Shown one piece after another: positions 22,235 through 30,563 of a stretch of DNA of 35,930 bases. Each line of letters begins with the position of its first letter. Positions within the stretch are counted from its first letter, which is position 1. The notes beneath the pieces are model-generated. The model had not been told where the DNA came from, made no database searches, and saw only the letters and a list, made by a program, of their open reading frames with translations. This stretch comes from a virus, in the IMG/VR virus record IMGVR_UViG_3300045051_000414, positions 1 through 35,930 of that record; one strand, 5' to 3'. Made by a program: the position numbers and the translations under genes.

Positions 22235-22263
22235 CCCGGGCTGGCCCGCCAGCCCGGGCTTTT
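22235..22263 (+). terminator. Strong hairpin with U-tract after the capsid gene
   Basis: A perfect 10-bp stem CCCGGGCTGG/CCAGCCCGGG with a 4-base loop, followed by CTTTT. It acts as an intrinsic terminator or attenuator, so that capsid message exceeds that of downstream genes. A conserved RNA called Mu-gpT-DE is described downstream of gpT genes; whether this matches was not testable here. Confidence 0.75.
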
Positions 22264-22278
22264 CCAAAAGGAGCAACC

Positions 22279-22455
22279 ATGATCCGCATCACCTCCAGAA
22301 TTGACGGCTTCCGCCGTTGCGGCGTTGCCCATCCGAAGGCGGCGACCGAATATGCCGACGACCGGTTCAGCAAAAAGGAGCTGGAAGCCCTCCAGGCCGA
22401 GCCGATGCTGACGGTCGAGATCGTTGGCGACAAGAAGACCGGGAAGGACAAGTAA
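22279..22455 (+). CDS. HI1506/FluMu-N-like small protein (58 aa)
   Basis: Reads MIRITSRIDGFRRCGVAHPK then YADDRFSKKELEALQAEPML and TVEIVGD. This is the small domain at this place in Mu-like head operons (FluMu N-terminal/HI1506-related). Probably a head or neck accessory protein. AAAAGGAG precedes ATG 22279. Confidence 0.8.
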   Translation: MIRITSRIDGFRRCGVAHPKAATEYADDRFSKKELEALQAEPMLTVEIVGDKKTGKDK

Positions 22456-22458
22456 CCC

Positions 22459-22893
22459 ATGCCGTACAGCACCCTCGCCGACATCCTCGAGCGGATCGCC
22501 GAGAAGGTGGTCATTCAGTTGACGGATGACGACCGCCTTGGCGTGGTCGACCAGGGCAAGGTCGACGCGGCGATCGCCCGGGCCGACAAGGAGATCGATG
22601 CCTGGTGCGGAAACCGCTACACGGTTCCGTTCGCCGATCCGCCGGCGGTGATCCGCGAGATCTCGGCGGACCTGGCGGTCTATCACCTGTACGCCCGCAA
22701 GGTCGACAAGCTCCCCGAGACGAGGGTCGAGGGGCAGAAGAACGCGCTGCGGCTGCTGGAGAAGATCAGCGACGGCAAGGTCTCCCTGGGGACCGCCCAG
22801 CTGCCGCCGGCGGCGCCGGCCGCCGTGTCGGGCGGGGCGAGCTTCGTGGCGCCCGATCGGGTCTTCACCCGCGACACGCTGAAGGATATGTAA
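22459..22893 (+). CDS. DUF1320 head-completion protein (Mu gp36-like)
   Basis: A 144-residue protein with the family pattern: YSTLADILERIAEKVVIQLTD, VDAAIARADKEIDAWCGNRY, and AVIREISADLAVYHLYARK. It is a neck/connector protein between portal and tail. The C-terminal third is flexible (Pro/Ala/Gly). It starts 3 bases after the preceding stop and abuts the next gene. Confidence 0.9.
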   Translation: MPYSTLADILERIAEKVVIQLTDDDRLGVVDQGKVDAAIARADKEIDAWCGNRYTVPFADPPAVIREISADLAVYHLYARKVDKLPETRVEGQKNALRLLEKISDGKVSLGTAQLPPAAPAAVSGGASFVAPDRVFTRDTLKDM

Positions 22894-23331
22894 ATGACAA
22901 TCGCCGAGATCGAAAACGCCTTACTGCAACGGGTGCGGGATCACCTCCCCGAGGTGGAGACCGTCGAGCGCTATGCCGGGCAGCTGGAGCAGGAGATCGA
23001 CGAGATGCCCTTCGGTTCGTCGGCGGTCTTTGCCCTGTACGACGGCAGCGACATGACGAGGGCCGACAACCAGTTCTTTTTCGACAACGCGGCCATTTCG
23101 ACCGTGATCGCCTGCCGCAACCTGTCCGGGCGCGGCAATGCCCAGGTCGATGCCTACGCCCTGTTCGCTCAGGTGCGCGACTTGCTGACCAACCAGAAGC
23201 TGGGGCTGGAGATCGAACCGCTCACCCCGACCCGGATCGAGCTGGTGTTCGTTTCCGGCCCGTTGTGCGTCTACGGCATCCGTTGGCAGACCGCCTTCGA
23301 ATACACACCAAGCACCCCGGCCAAGCAATAG
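22894..23331 (+). CDS. DUF1834 tail-terminator-like protein (Mu gp37-like)
   Basis: A 145-residue protein of DUF1834: IAEIENALLQRVRDHLP, RYAGQLEQEIDEMPFG, SAVFALYDGSDMTRADNQ and FVSGPLCVYGIRWQTAFEY. In Mu this position is the head-tail connector or tail terminator. It starts right after the DUF1320 stop (TAAATG), so the two are co-translated. Confidence 0.88.
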   Translation: MTIAEIENALLQRVRDHLPEVETVERYAGQLEQEIDEMPFGSSAVFALYDGSDMTRADNQFFFDNAAISTVIACRNLSGRGNAQVDAYALFAQVRDLLTNQKLGLEIEPLTPTRIELVFVSGPLCVYGIRWQTAFEYTPSTPAKQ

Positions 23332-23358
23332 CAAGCGGCGGGAAGGAGATCAAACAAC

Positions 23359-23634
23359 ATGGCACAAATCACCGTCACAATTCGCAGTGATCGTGGCGAG
23401 CTGGGAACCCACCCGAAGTACGGGCCTCTGACGCCCGGCGCGAAGCTGGTCATTGCCGAGGAGGATTTCGGCGCGGAATTGTTCGAGCGCCCGGCGCCGG
23501 ATTTTCTGTCGCCGCATGAAAAGACCGACCGGGACCGGGCCGCCGAACTCGGGCAAAAAGTCGGCCATCAGGAGCCGCCGCCGAAACAAACGGCTAAAGG
23601 CGGGAAAGGCAAGGAGGTGACCGACAATGCCTAG
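23359..23634 (+). CDS. Small tail-region protein, gp38 position (91 aa)
   Basis: Reads MAQITVTIRSDRGELGTH at the start with an acidic middle (AEEDFGAELFERPAPDFLSP) and a lysine-rich, disordered C-terminus. It occupies the place of Mu gp38, but similarity to DUF2635 is not evident. GGGAAGGAG upstream; the stop overlaps the tube gene by 8 bases. Confidence 0.65.
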   Translation: MAQITVTIRSDRGELGTHPKYGPLTPGAKLVIAEEDFGAELFERPAPDFLSPHEKTDRDRAAELGQKVGHQEPPPKQTAKGGKGKEVTDNA

Positions 23635-24691
23635 TCCAATTACAGGGTTCGGTCAGACGCTAGGCATCAAAAAAGCCTCGGCCTGGAATGTGCCCGCCGT
23701 CTGCGGTACTGGGAATGGTCTGCCGTTTCTCTCTGGCCAAGCCGGCCGCGAAGCCGCCCTGTCCGTCGCCAAGTCGCGCGGCGTCAGTGTCGCCAACAAC
23801 GCCACGCCCGGCCCGATCGACTGCCAGGCGCCCTACAAGTTCGCGTTGCGCTACGAGGGATTCGACGTCCTGCTGGCCCATTTCATGGGGATTGCCGGGG
23901 TACCGGTCCAACAGGGCGCAACGATTGCCTATCAGAACATCCTCAAATGGTCGCCGGACATCTACGGGTTGTTCGTGACGGCGGCCAAGAACATGACGAC
24001 CTACATCGAGGAGATCCCCACGGCCAAGATCGCGGGCATCACCCTGTCCGGCGAAGTCGGTTCGGAACCGCTGGAGCTGGAGGTCGAGCTGATCGGCAGC
24101 AACAAGGAGGTGGCGTCGGTGGTGAACACCTTGGCGACGTTTGCCAACGTGACGAATTACGGCATTCTGCCGCTGCCGACCATGTTCAGCCATCTGCAGT
24201 TCCGCATGAACGATCAGAGTGGTCTCGCGCTGGCCGCCGGGGATGTTATTTACCCGTCGAAATTCAGCCTGTCGGCCAAGCGCAACCTGCTGGGCGAGTA
24301 CACCGGCGAGTACCGGACAACTGGGGCCAACCCGCAGGATCTGCGCGACGAGCCGTCGAACAACGGCCTGCCGGACATCTCCCTGAAGCTGGACTTCGCC
24401 AAGCACACGGCCGCGACGTTCCTGACGGCCCTGGGGAACGACACCCGGAAAAAGATGGATATCATTGCCACCGGGCCGCTCATCGCCGACACCTACTACT
24501 ACCAGCACAAGCTGCAGCTGCCGCACCTGCAGCTGAAAAACGCCAAGCCCACCGACGACCAGGGGCGGCTCAAAGAGCCGCTGGAGTTCCTGGTGCATGC
24601 CGCATCGGCCGCACCTGCGGGCATGACCGGAATTACCGATCCGTTCTGGTGGACGGTGATTAACAAACGCACTGGCGATCCGCTGCAGTAA
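23627..24691 (+). CDS. Major tail tube protein (siphovirus type)
   Basis: A 354-residue beta-rich protein (SVAKSRGVSVANNATPG, YKFALRYEGFDVLLAHFMG, AKIAGITLSGEVGSEPLELE) that fits the long-tail tube family (Phage_tube_2 type). It forms the tail shaft as stacked hexamers. It stands where Mu has its sheath gene L; no sheath is present, so the tail is non-contractile. Followed by a strong hairpin. Confidence 0.75.
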   Translation: MPSPITGFGQTLGIKKASAWNVPAVCGTGNGLPFLSGQAGREAALSVAKSRGVSVANNATPGPIDCQAPYKFALRYEGFDVLLAHFMGIAGVPVQQGATIAYQNILKWSPDIYGLFVTAAKNMTTYIEEIPTAKIAGITLSGEVGSEPLELEVELIGSNKEVASVVNTLATFANVTNYGILPLPTMFSHLQFRMNDQSGLALAAGDVIYPSKFSLSAKRNLLGEYTGEYRTTGANPQDLRDEPSNNGLPDISLKLDFAKHTAATFLTALGNDTRKKMDIIATGPLIADTYYYQHKLQLPHLQLKNAKPTDDQGRLKEPLEFLVHAASAAPAGMTGITDPFWWTVINKRTGDPLQ

Positions 24692-24702
24692 CCAACCACA
24701 CC

Positions 24703-24729
24703 GGGAGGCGGGCAGTAAGCCCGCCTCCC
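24703..24729 (+). other. Perfect 11-bp hairpin after the tail tube gene
   Basis: GGGAGGCGGGC and GCCCGCCTCCC with a 5-base loop (AGTAA). There is no U-run. It probably protects the tube message from 3' decay or slows polymerase, giving more tube than downstream protein. The second such hairpin after a major structural gene. Confidence 0.75.
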
Positions 24730-24752
24730 CTGACAATCAAGGAGAGGTCGCC

Positions 24753-25103
24753 ATGAATATTGCCGTATTGCGTCGCCCGGAACCCGTCGATCGCATTCGT
24801 ATTTACCCGGGGACCGATGACCTGGCCGCTGTGTATGTGAAATATCTGAACGACGACGAGCGCGCCCAAGTTGGTGTCCTGGTCGACGAACTGGTCAAAG
24901 ATGAAAAGATGGATCGCGAAACGGCTTCGCGAATCGCCTTTGGCCGAATTGCCGTCAAGGGCATCGAGGTTATTTTCGATGGGGAGGTTGAAATGCCCTT
25001 CACCGAAGAGACGGTCGATTTCCTGATGGTCAATGTGCCGGAGTTTCGGAGGGTGGTGTTGACCGCGTCGACCACGCTGCAGCGGACCATCGAAAAAAAC
25101 TGA
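24753..25103 (+). CDS. Tail assembly chaperone G
   Basis: A 116-residue protein between tube and tape measure, the position of chaperone G in long-tailed phages. It reads IYPGTDDLAAVYVKYL, KDEKMDRETASRIAFG and EEMPFTEETVDF in parts, ending TLQRTIEKN. It should coat the tape measure during tail assembly. Its last codons form a frameshift site. AGGAGAGG precedes ATG 24753. Confidence 0.78.
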   Translation: MNIAVLRRPEPVDRIRIYPGTDDLAAVYVKYLNDDERAQVGVLVDELVKDEKMDRETASRIAFGRIAVKGIEVIFDGEVEMPFTEETVDFLMVNVPEFRRVVLTASTTLQRTIEKN

Positions 25104-25408
25104 TTGCCCGCCTCCATGCCCGGCTCGACTTCCCAAAACTCAAGTGCGATCGCTGTGCCGCCACGCAGGAGAAATACGGCGAGCCGCCGTTGTGCCGCAC
25201 CGAGAAGGGGTGTCCGATCCCGCCGCTGCGTCCCGAGGCGCAGCGGATCATGGAGATTCGCGGGCTCCTGGAAAGCCTGCATGGCCTAGTCGATCCCGGC
25301 ACCATCTGCCGGATCTACCGGGTCGAGTCAGACGATTTGCTGCTGCTGGCGGCGTATGAAGACGAGTTGAAGCGCTGTTTAAAAGAGCCTGAACAGGACG
25401 ACGAATGA
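24753..25408 (+). CDS. Frameshift product GT (tail assembly chaperone)
   Basis: If ribosomes slip -1 on A_AAA_AAC at 25094-25100, the G protein (to residue 116) continues for 102 residues in the other frame to the stop at 25406-25408, giving 218 residues. The T part has a possible zinc finger (CDRCAATQEK, then CRTEKGC) and a helical end (AYEDELKRCLKEPEQDD). In other phages the T part recruits tube subunits to the tape measure. No start with a good ribosome site exists for the T part, which supports its being made by frameshift. Overlaps the tape measure start by ATGA. Confidence 0.72.
25094..25100 (+). promoter_or_regulatory. Programmed -1 ribosomal frameshift site
   Basis: Heptamer A_AAA_AAC in the correct phase (codons GAA AAA AAC) directly before the TGA of chaperone G. 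The -1 frame is open to the tape measure start. This is one of the best slippery sequences known in bacteria. No strong hairpin downstream was found. Confidence 0.8.
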
Positions 25409-28194
25409 GCACCAAGCTCGAACTGATCATCACCGGAGATTCAAGCGACGCTACCCAGGCGATCGATGCACTGCAGCGCGCTGGCGCCACAGCGGCCAGT
25501 CTCCTGGAGCGTGAGTTCAATCAGCTTGGAATCCAGTCGGCCTTGGCGTTCGAAAATCAGCGCAAAGCGGCTGACAATGCGTTCCAAAAAATCAAGACAA
25601 GCGGCGTTGCCACGGCCCATGAGCTGCAGCGTGCTCAAGAGGCCTACGCGGCCACCCTGGCCCGGATTGACAAAGCTGAAGGACTGCACACCACGCGGCT
25701 GGAAGAAGTCGACCTTGCGCAGAAGCGTGTTGGGGCTTCCACACAGTCTCTCTCCTCCGCGTATAGTACGCTGGCCGGAGTCATGGCGGCGATGGGGGTC
25801 CAACGGTTCGTCTCGCAGATGGTCGACGCCAAGGTGGCGATCGACCGGATTGACGCGAGCCTGAACACCACCTTTGGTCAAGCGGCTGGGGCAGAATTCC
25901 AATTCGTCGCCAGAGAGGCCGACCGACTTAATCTCTCTTTGACCGGCACGGCGGAAAGCTACGCCTCTTTCGCCGCCGCCACCAAGGGAAGCGCCCTCGA
26001 AGGCGAAAAAACCCGCGCCATCTTCACCGGCATTGTCGAAGCGTCCACGGCCCTCGGGCGGTCTGCTTACGACACGGCCGGCATGATCAACGCCCTCCAG
26101 CAAATGGTCAGCAAGGGGAACGTCCAGGCCGAGGAATTGCGCGGGCAGTTGGGCGAGCGGCTCCCCGGAGCGTTCAGCTTGGCCGCCAAGGCCATGGGTG
26201 TTACGGAACAGCAGCTGAACAAGATGCTGGAGCGCGGCGAGGTGCTGGCGTCGGATCTGCTGCCACGGTTGGCCGCCGCGCTGCACGAGAAGTACGGCCA
26301 GGCCGCCAAGGATGCCGCCGACAAGATGCAGGGGGCGCTGAACGAGGCGGGCAATGCCTGGGACGCCCTCCTGCGCAAATCCGGAGACAGCGCGCCGCTG
26401 ATCGGCACCGTCAACGCCACGACCGCAGCAGTCAAACTGCTCACCGAAAACCTCGACGTGGCGGTGGCCGGGATGACGGCGCTGACGGCCGGGGCGGTCA
26501 TTACCAATCTCGGCACCTTGGCTACGCTCATGAAAGCGGCGGCCGGGTCGGCGGCGCTGATGTCCGCCGGGGTGGCCGGTCTCGTCGGGTTGGTCGGCGG
26601 CGGGGCTTATCTCGCGGCCCGAGAACTCCTAAAAGTTGGCGATGACGCCCTGTTTGACGGAAAGCTTGGTTATGGCGAGAAGAAGCTGAAGGAGGCACAG
26701 CGGTACGCCGAAGAGATCCGAAAAATCAAGGAGAAGAGCGATGCAGCGACAGCCGCCGCCATGTCCGTTGGCCCTGCCGGGCTTGGCTCTGACGCGCTGG
26801 CCAAGCTGAGGGAAGAGCAAGAAAAACAGCACGCCAAGGCCGTCAAATCCGGGGAAGATGCGCTAAAGAGTTACAGTGCCGCACTGAAGGATGTCGGCCG
26901 GGAGCAGATGCGCCAGGCCGAATCGGGCTTTGCCCGCGACATGGAGCGGCAGGCGGAATACTTTGAGCGCACGGCGACGGCGGCCAGCAACCTGACAGCA
27001 CCGATCCAGAGTTATCTGGCGGTGATCGACCAGGTGTACGGAGCCCAGAAAAAGGGGCAGGAAGACATCCTGGCGACGCTGGTGCAAATCGGGGCGACAG
27101 AGGCCGCCCGCCTGCAGCAAGAAATCAATGTCAGTGCCGCCGAAAAGACCCTGCTGGAAGGGCGCCGCAAAGCGTGGGAAACCTATGCCGGCGATGTCGA
27201 AAAGCTGGTCGGCACGGCCTGGGACAATCTGGCCAAGAAGGAAGAGGTGTTGCTGCAATCACGCTTGGCGGCGCAGGCGATCAAGGACGAGCTTGGCGCC
27301 ATCGCCAATCCGAAGCTGGAAAAAGACCCGTTCACGGCGCGGCTGGATCAGCAGGATGCCTTGCGGGAGATGGAACGCAAGGCCCTGGCAACGACCAATC
27401 CCGAAGAAAAGCTGCGGCTGCTGGATGCGGTGGTAAAAGGCTGGGCGGCGCTGAAAACCGAGGTCAAGGACGGCGACACGGTTCTGATTTCCACTCAAGA
27501 TGCGGCAGCGACGGCGCTTGACAATGTAAATCGCGTCAATCAGGAGATCGACGCGCTCAGGGTCAAGCAGACCGAGCAGGCTGCCGAGCAGGTGCAAAAC
27601 CTGACGATGGTCAAGGGGGAGGCCGAGGCGGCCATCAAGGCGCTGAACGCCCAGCTGATCGACCTCGACACGAAGCTCGCCACCATGGCGCTGAAGACCA
27701 TCACGGTGGAGGCCAAGGACCAGGCCACCTCCGAGATCAACACGATCCAGCAGGCGCTCGAAAAGCTCAAGGACAAGACCGTCACCATTACCACCCGCTA
27801 TGTCAATAACATCCCCGGCCGCGGGTCGCAGGGCCAATCGCAAGGGAATGGCGGCGATGCCGGCGGTGGTTCCTCTAAAGGCGGTGGAGACGCTGGCGGC
27901 GGTGATGGGGGTGGTGATGGCGGCGGGGGCTCTGGGAGCGATGCCTCTTCTTCGCAGTCGCTTGCGGCAGGGCCGACGCCAAGGTCCAGGGAATTTATCC
28001 CCAAGACGAAAACGCCGGCGACGAGCGGTTCAGGGCAGCCAAAACCGGCTGGCTCCGCGTCTCAGGTGATCCAGTTCACCGGGCCGATCAGCTTCGCCTT
28101 CCCCAACGTAACCAATGTGAACGACGTCCGCGAACTGGTCCCAGAAATTGCGCGGCTGCTGCGCGAGCGCTATCGCATTTCGATGACAGGGTAA
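25405..28194 (+). CDS. Tape measure protein
   Basis: A 929-residue protein whose length sets the tail length. The N-terminal region has long coiled-coil helices. The tape measure domain follows (AGVMAAMGVQRFVSQMVDA, LQQMVSKGNVQAEELRGQLG, ERLPGAFSLAAKAMGV), typical of the TIGR02675 family. A hydrophobic stretch (about 350-400) follows, then another coiled coil, and near the end a Gly/Ser-rich linker (about 812-852). Siphovirus tails run about 1.5 angstrom per residue, so the tail would be near 140 nm. ATG 25405 overlaps the stop of GT. Confidence 0.9.
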   Translation: MSTKLELIITGDSSDATQAIDALQRAGATAASLLEREFNQLGIQSALAFENQRKAADNAFQKIKTSGVATAHELQRAQEAYAATLARIDKAEGLHTTRLEEVDLAQKRVGASTQSLSSAYSTLAGVMAAMGVQRFVSQMVDAKVAIDRIDASLNTTFGQAAGAEFQFVAREADRLNLSLTGTAESYASFAAATKGSALEGEKTRAIFTGIVEASTALGRSAYDTAGMINALQQMVSKGNVQAEELRGQLGERLPGAFSLAAKAMGVTEQQLNKMLERGEVLASDLLPRLAAALHEKYGQAAKDAADKMQGALNEAGNAWDALLRKSGDSAPLIGTVNATTAAVKLLTENLDVAVAGMTALTAGAVITNLGTLATLMKAAAGSAALMSAGVAGLVGLVGGGAYLAARELLKVGDDALFDGKLGYGEKKLKEAQRYAEEIRKIKEKSDAATAAAMSVGPAGLGSDALAKLREEQEKQHAKAVKSGEDALKSYSAALKDVGREQMRQAESGFARDMERQAEYFERTATAASNLTAPIQSYLAVIDQVYGAQKKGQEDILATLVQIGATEAARLQQEINVSAAEKTLLEGRRKAWETYAGDVEKLVGTAWDNLAKKEEVLLQSRLAAQAIKDELGAIANPKLEKDPFTARLDQQDALREMERKALATTNPEEKLRLLDAVVKGWAALKTEVKDGDTVLISTQDAAATALDNVNRVNQEIDALRVKQTEQAAEQVQNLTMVKGEAEAAIKALNAQLIDLDTKLATMALKTITVEAKDQATSEINTIQQALEKLKDKTVTITTRYVNNIPGRGSQGQSQGNGGDAGGGSSKGGGDAGGGDGGGDGGGGSGSDASSSQSLAAGPTPRSREFIPKTKTPATSGSGQPKPAGSASQVIQFTGPISFAFPNVTNVNDVRELVPEIARLLRERYRISMTG

Positions 28195-28197
28195 AGC

Positions 28198-28557
28198 ATG
28201 CCGCACGCCTTCATCCATACCAACGTCACCGTGCTCTTCAGCCGCAATCCGACCCGTCCCAAGCCGGGGCTGGCGATGATCGGCGCCGAGGATCAAACCG
28301 CCGGCGGGGTGCGCGTAGGGTTTGATCCACTGACCGGCGTGGAAACCCGTTTGCTGCCCTGGTCGGCGATGCCGGATGCCGAACTGGCGGCGCTGCTGGC
28401 GTTCAAGAATACGATCGTCAAAGGCAGCTCGGAAACGTTCACCTGGTTGTCGGCGTCCGGGGTGGCAAAGACGGCGCGGTTGGCCAGCGGCGAGATCACC
28501 TACACCGAGATCGCCCACAATGCCAACCAGGTGGATGTTTTGGTGGAGCTGGTATGA
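28198..28557 (+). CDS. Tail tip protein, unknown (119 aa)
   Basis: A 119-residue, mostly beta-strand protein (FIHTNVTVLFSRNPTR, LLPWSAMPDAELAALLAFKN, SSETFTWLSASGVAK). In position after the tape measure it resembles distal tail components, with a variant of the GFDP motif (GVRVGFDPLTG). No family recognised. Coupled to the following gene by ATGA. Confidence 0.65.
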   Translation: MPHAFIHTNVTVLFSRNPTRPKPGLAMIGAEDQTAGGVRVGFDPLTGVETRLLPWSAMPDAELAALLAFKNTIVKGSSETFTWLSASGVAKTARLASGEITYTEIAHNANQVDVLVELV

Positions 28558-30563
28558 GCCGCGACCTGTACACGCGCGAGACGCCCTGGAGCGTGGCGGC
28601 CTTTGCCCGGGCCTCAACTGCCTACGGGCAGGACGGCAGCCAGGTGGCGAATGGCGTCGGGCGCTATGCCTTTATCGATCCGGTGGTGATCCCCGGCACG
28701 GTCAACCTGATCCCCCTTGCCAGGCAGGACTTCTCCGGCTGGACGGCGCTATCCGGGGCCACGGTGACGGTCAGCCAAAACCAGATGGTGCCCGAATGGG
28801 GGACCGTCAAGGCGACGCGGCTGCAAAGCACCGGCGGCAGCTCGACCGTCAAGTATTCCCTGGCCAATATCGTCAACCCGTCCGTGGCCGGTCAGCCGTA
28901 CACGGGCAGCCTGCTGGTCAAAAACATCGGCGCCAAGGCGGTGGTGATCTCGTTGAGCCTGCCGGGTGCAACGACGGTGACCATCAACCCGGGGGAGGTC
29001 AAACCCGTGGCAGTCAGCGGCACCGGCGATGGGGTCACGGGCTTGAACCTGCGCTTTGGTACGGCAGCGGCCGGTGATGACTTCGACATCCTGGCCTATC
29101 AACCCCAGGCCGAGAATCGCAGCACGGCGACGCCGTTTACTCCGAACAGCCGCAATGTGGCCCTGGCTGCCGGGCCGAATGGCCGCGGCCTGCTGATCGA
29201 GGGGGCTGTGACCAATCTGATTGCGCTGGCGCGGCAGGACTTCTCCGGCTGGACCGAGCTGTCCGGAGCGGTGGCGACCATCACCCAGAATCAAGCGGTT
29301 CCCGAGTGGGGGACGTCGGCGGCGACGCGGGTGCAGACTGCGGGCGGCTCGTCAACGGCCAAATACTCCCTGGCCAACATCGTCAACCCGTCGGTGACCG
29401 GCCAGCCGTACACGGGGCTGCTGAAAATCAAGAATATCGGCGCCAAGGCGGTGGTGATCGGGTTCAGCCTGGCGGGGGCCATCTCGGTCACAGTCAATCC
29501 CGGCGAGACCAAGGACGTCAAGATCACCACGACGGGCGATGGCGCGACCGGTCTGAACCTGCGCTTTTCCACGACGGCGGCCGGGGATGCAATCGACGTG
29601 CTGGCGTGGCGGCCGCTGGCGGCGGCGACGGCGCGCACCACCAGCTGGCACGAAAGCACCCGGGTGGCGGAAACGCTGACCCTGCCCGCCTCGGTGCTGC
29701 CGGCGACGGGCGCCGCCGGCAGTTGGGAGCACGACCTGGTCCCCGGCGCAACGGCGTATCTGCAGACCAGCCCCAAGCCCCGCCTGTTTTCCCTCGAGGG
29801 GAGCAGCGGCTACATCACGGTGCGGCATGCCAGCGATTCCGCCTCGTTTGAACTGGTCTTTACCGATGGAACCGCGACTACGACCGCAACCTTTGCCGAT
29901 ACGCTGATCCCTTCCGCCAAGGTGCGCCTGAGCCTGACCTGGAATGCCACGGTCGCCAGGCTGTTCGTCGACGGGACCGAGGTGGCCACCATCAACACTC
30001 CGGCGTTGCCGGCGGCATTTACCGGCGCGGAGATCGGTTACAGCGTGGCCACAACCTATGCCGACAGCCTACACCAGACGGTGCGGATCTCGTCACGGGT
30101 GCGTGCCATCAGTGAGGTCAAGGCGTCGATCGGCAAGCCGCTGCGGATGGACAATGCCACCAAGGGCCTTTGGCTGGTCCCGAATAATGGCGAGGCGCTG
30201 CTGGTGCGCTACACCGATCAGAGCGCCCAACTGCCGGGGGCGCCGCAGCGCCCGCACAAGGTGGTCGACAGTTTGCCGCAGCAACGCGGCCGGGATTCGC
30301 TCGGCAATCCGTATATCTATCACCACGGCGGGGTGCGGCGCGTTCGCCAGGAGCCGCAATACATCCGGCTGACGGAGACCGACCTGGTCAACCTGACGAC
30401 CTTTGTGCAAACGGGCCTGGGCGGGGTTCGGCGCAATTGCACCTGGGTCGATTTCGACGGCACGGCCCGAACGGTGCGTTTGCTGACTGGAAAGCTGGAT
30501 CCGGTTCCTGACAACGGGTTCTACGCGGTGGTGCTCCCCTCGGAAGAGGAGATCGCACTATGA
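28554..30563 (+). CDS. Tail tip/adhesin protein with a tandem duplicated beta module and LamG-like domain
   Basis: A 669-residue protein. Residues 51-186 and 221-356 are copies of one beta-sandwich module (both contain ARQDFSGWT, then YSLANIVNPS, then IGAKAVVI), 170 residues apart with no gap. A LamG-like sandwich follows (about 371-510: SFELVFTDGTATTTATFAD, LSLTWNATVARLFVDGTEVA). The last ~150 residues (RMDNATKGLWLVPNNGEAL, GGVRRNCTWVDFDGTARTV) form a separate tail-associated end. The beta modules are probably sugar-binding. It overlaps both neighbours by ATGA. Confidence 0.7.
   Translation: MSRDLYTRETPWSVAAFARASTAYGQDGSQVANGVGRYAFIDPVVIPGTVNLIPLARQDFSGWTALSGATVTVSQNQMVPEWGTVKATRLQSTGGSSTVKYSLANIVNPSVAGQPYTGSLLVKNIGAKAVVISLSLPGATTVTINPGEVKPVAVSGTGDGVTGLNLRFGTAAAGDDFDILAYQPQAENRSTATPFTPNSRNVALAAGPNGRGLLIEGAVTNLIALARQDFSGWTELSGAVATITQNQAVPEWGTSAATRVQTAGGSSTAKYSLANIVNPSVTGQPYTGLLKIKNIGAKAVVIGFSLAGAISVTVNPGETKDVKITTTGDGATGLNLRFSTTAAGDAIDVLAWRPLAAATARTTSWHESTRVAETLTLPASVLPATGAAGSWEHDLVPGATAYLQTSPKPRLFSLEGSSGYITVRHASDSASFELVFTDGTATTTATFADTLIPSAKVRLSLTWNATVARLFVDGTEVATINTPALPAAFTGAEIGYSVATTYADSLHQTVRISSRVRAISEVKASIGKPLRMDNATKGLWLVPNNGEALLVRYTDQSAQLPGAPQRPHKVVDSLPQQRGRDSLGNPYIYHHGGVRRVRQEPQYIRLTETDLVNLTTFVQTGLGGVRRNCTWVDFDGTARTVRLLTGKLDPVPDNGFYAVVLPSEEEIAL
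28704..29622 (+). repeat. In-frame duplication within the adhesin gene
   Basis: Bases 28704-29112 and 29214-29622 encode near-identical modules offset by exactly 510 bases, with many silent differences between them. The duplication is thus not very recent. It separates from the LamG domain at about 29640. Confidence 0.8.

Noticed and set aside
21151-22686. 511-residue minus-strand frame opposite the capsid gene
   Set aside because: Crosses the capsid gene, the terminator and the next genes; composition is that of a shadow frame.
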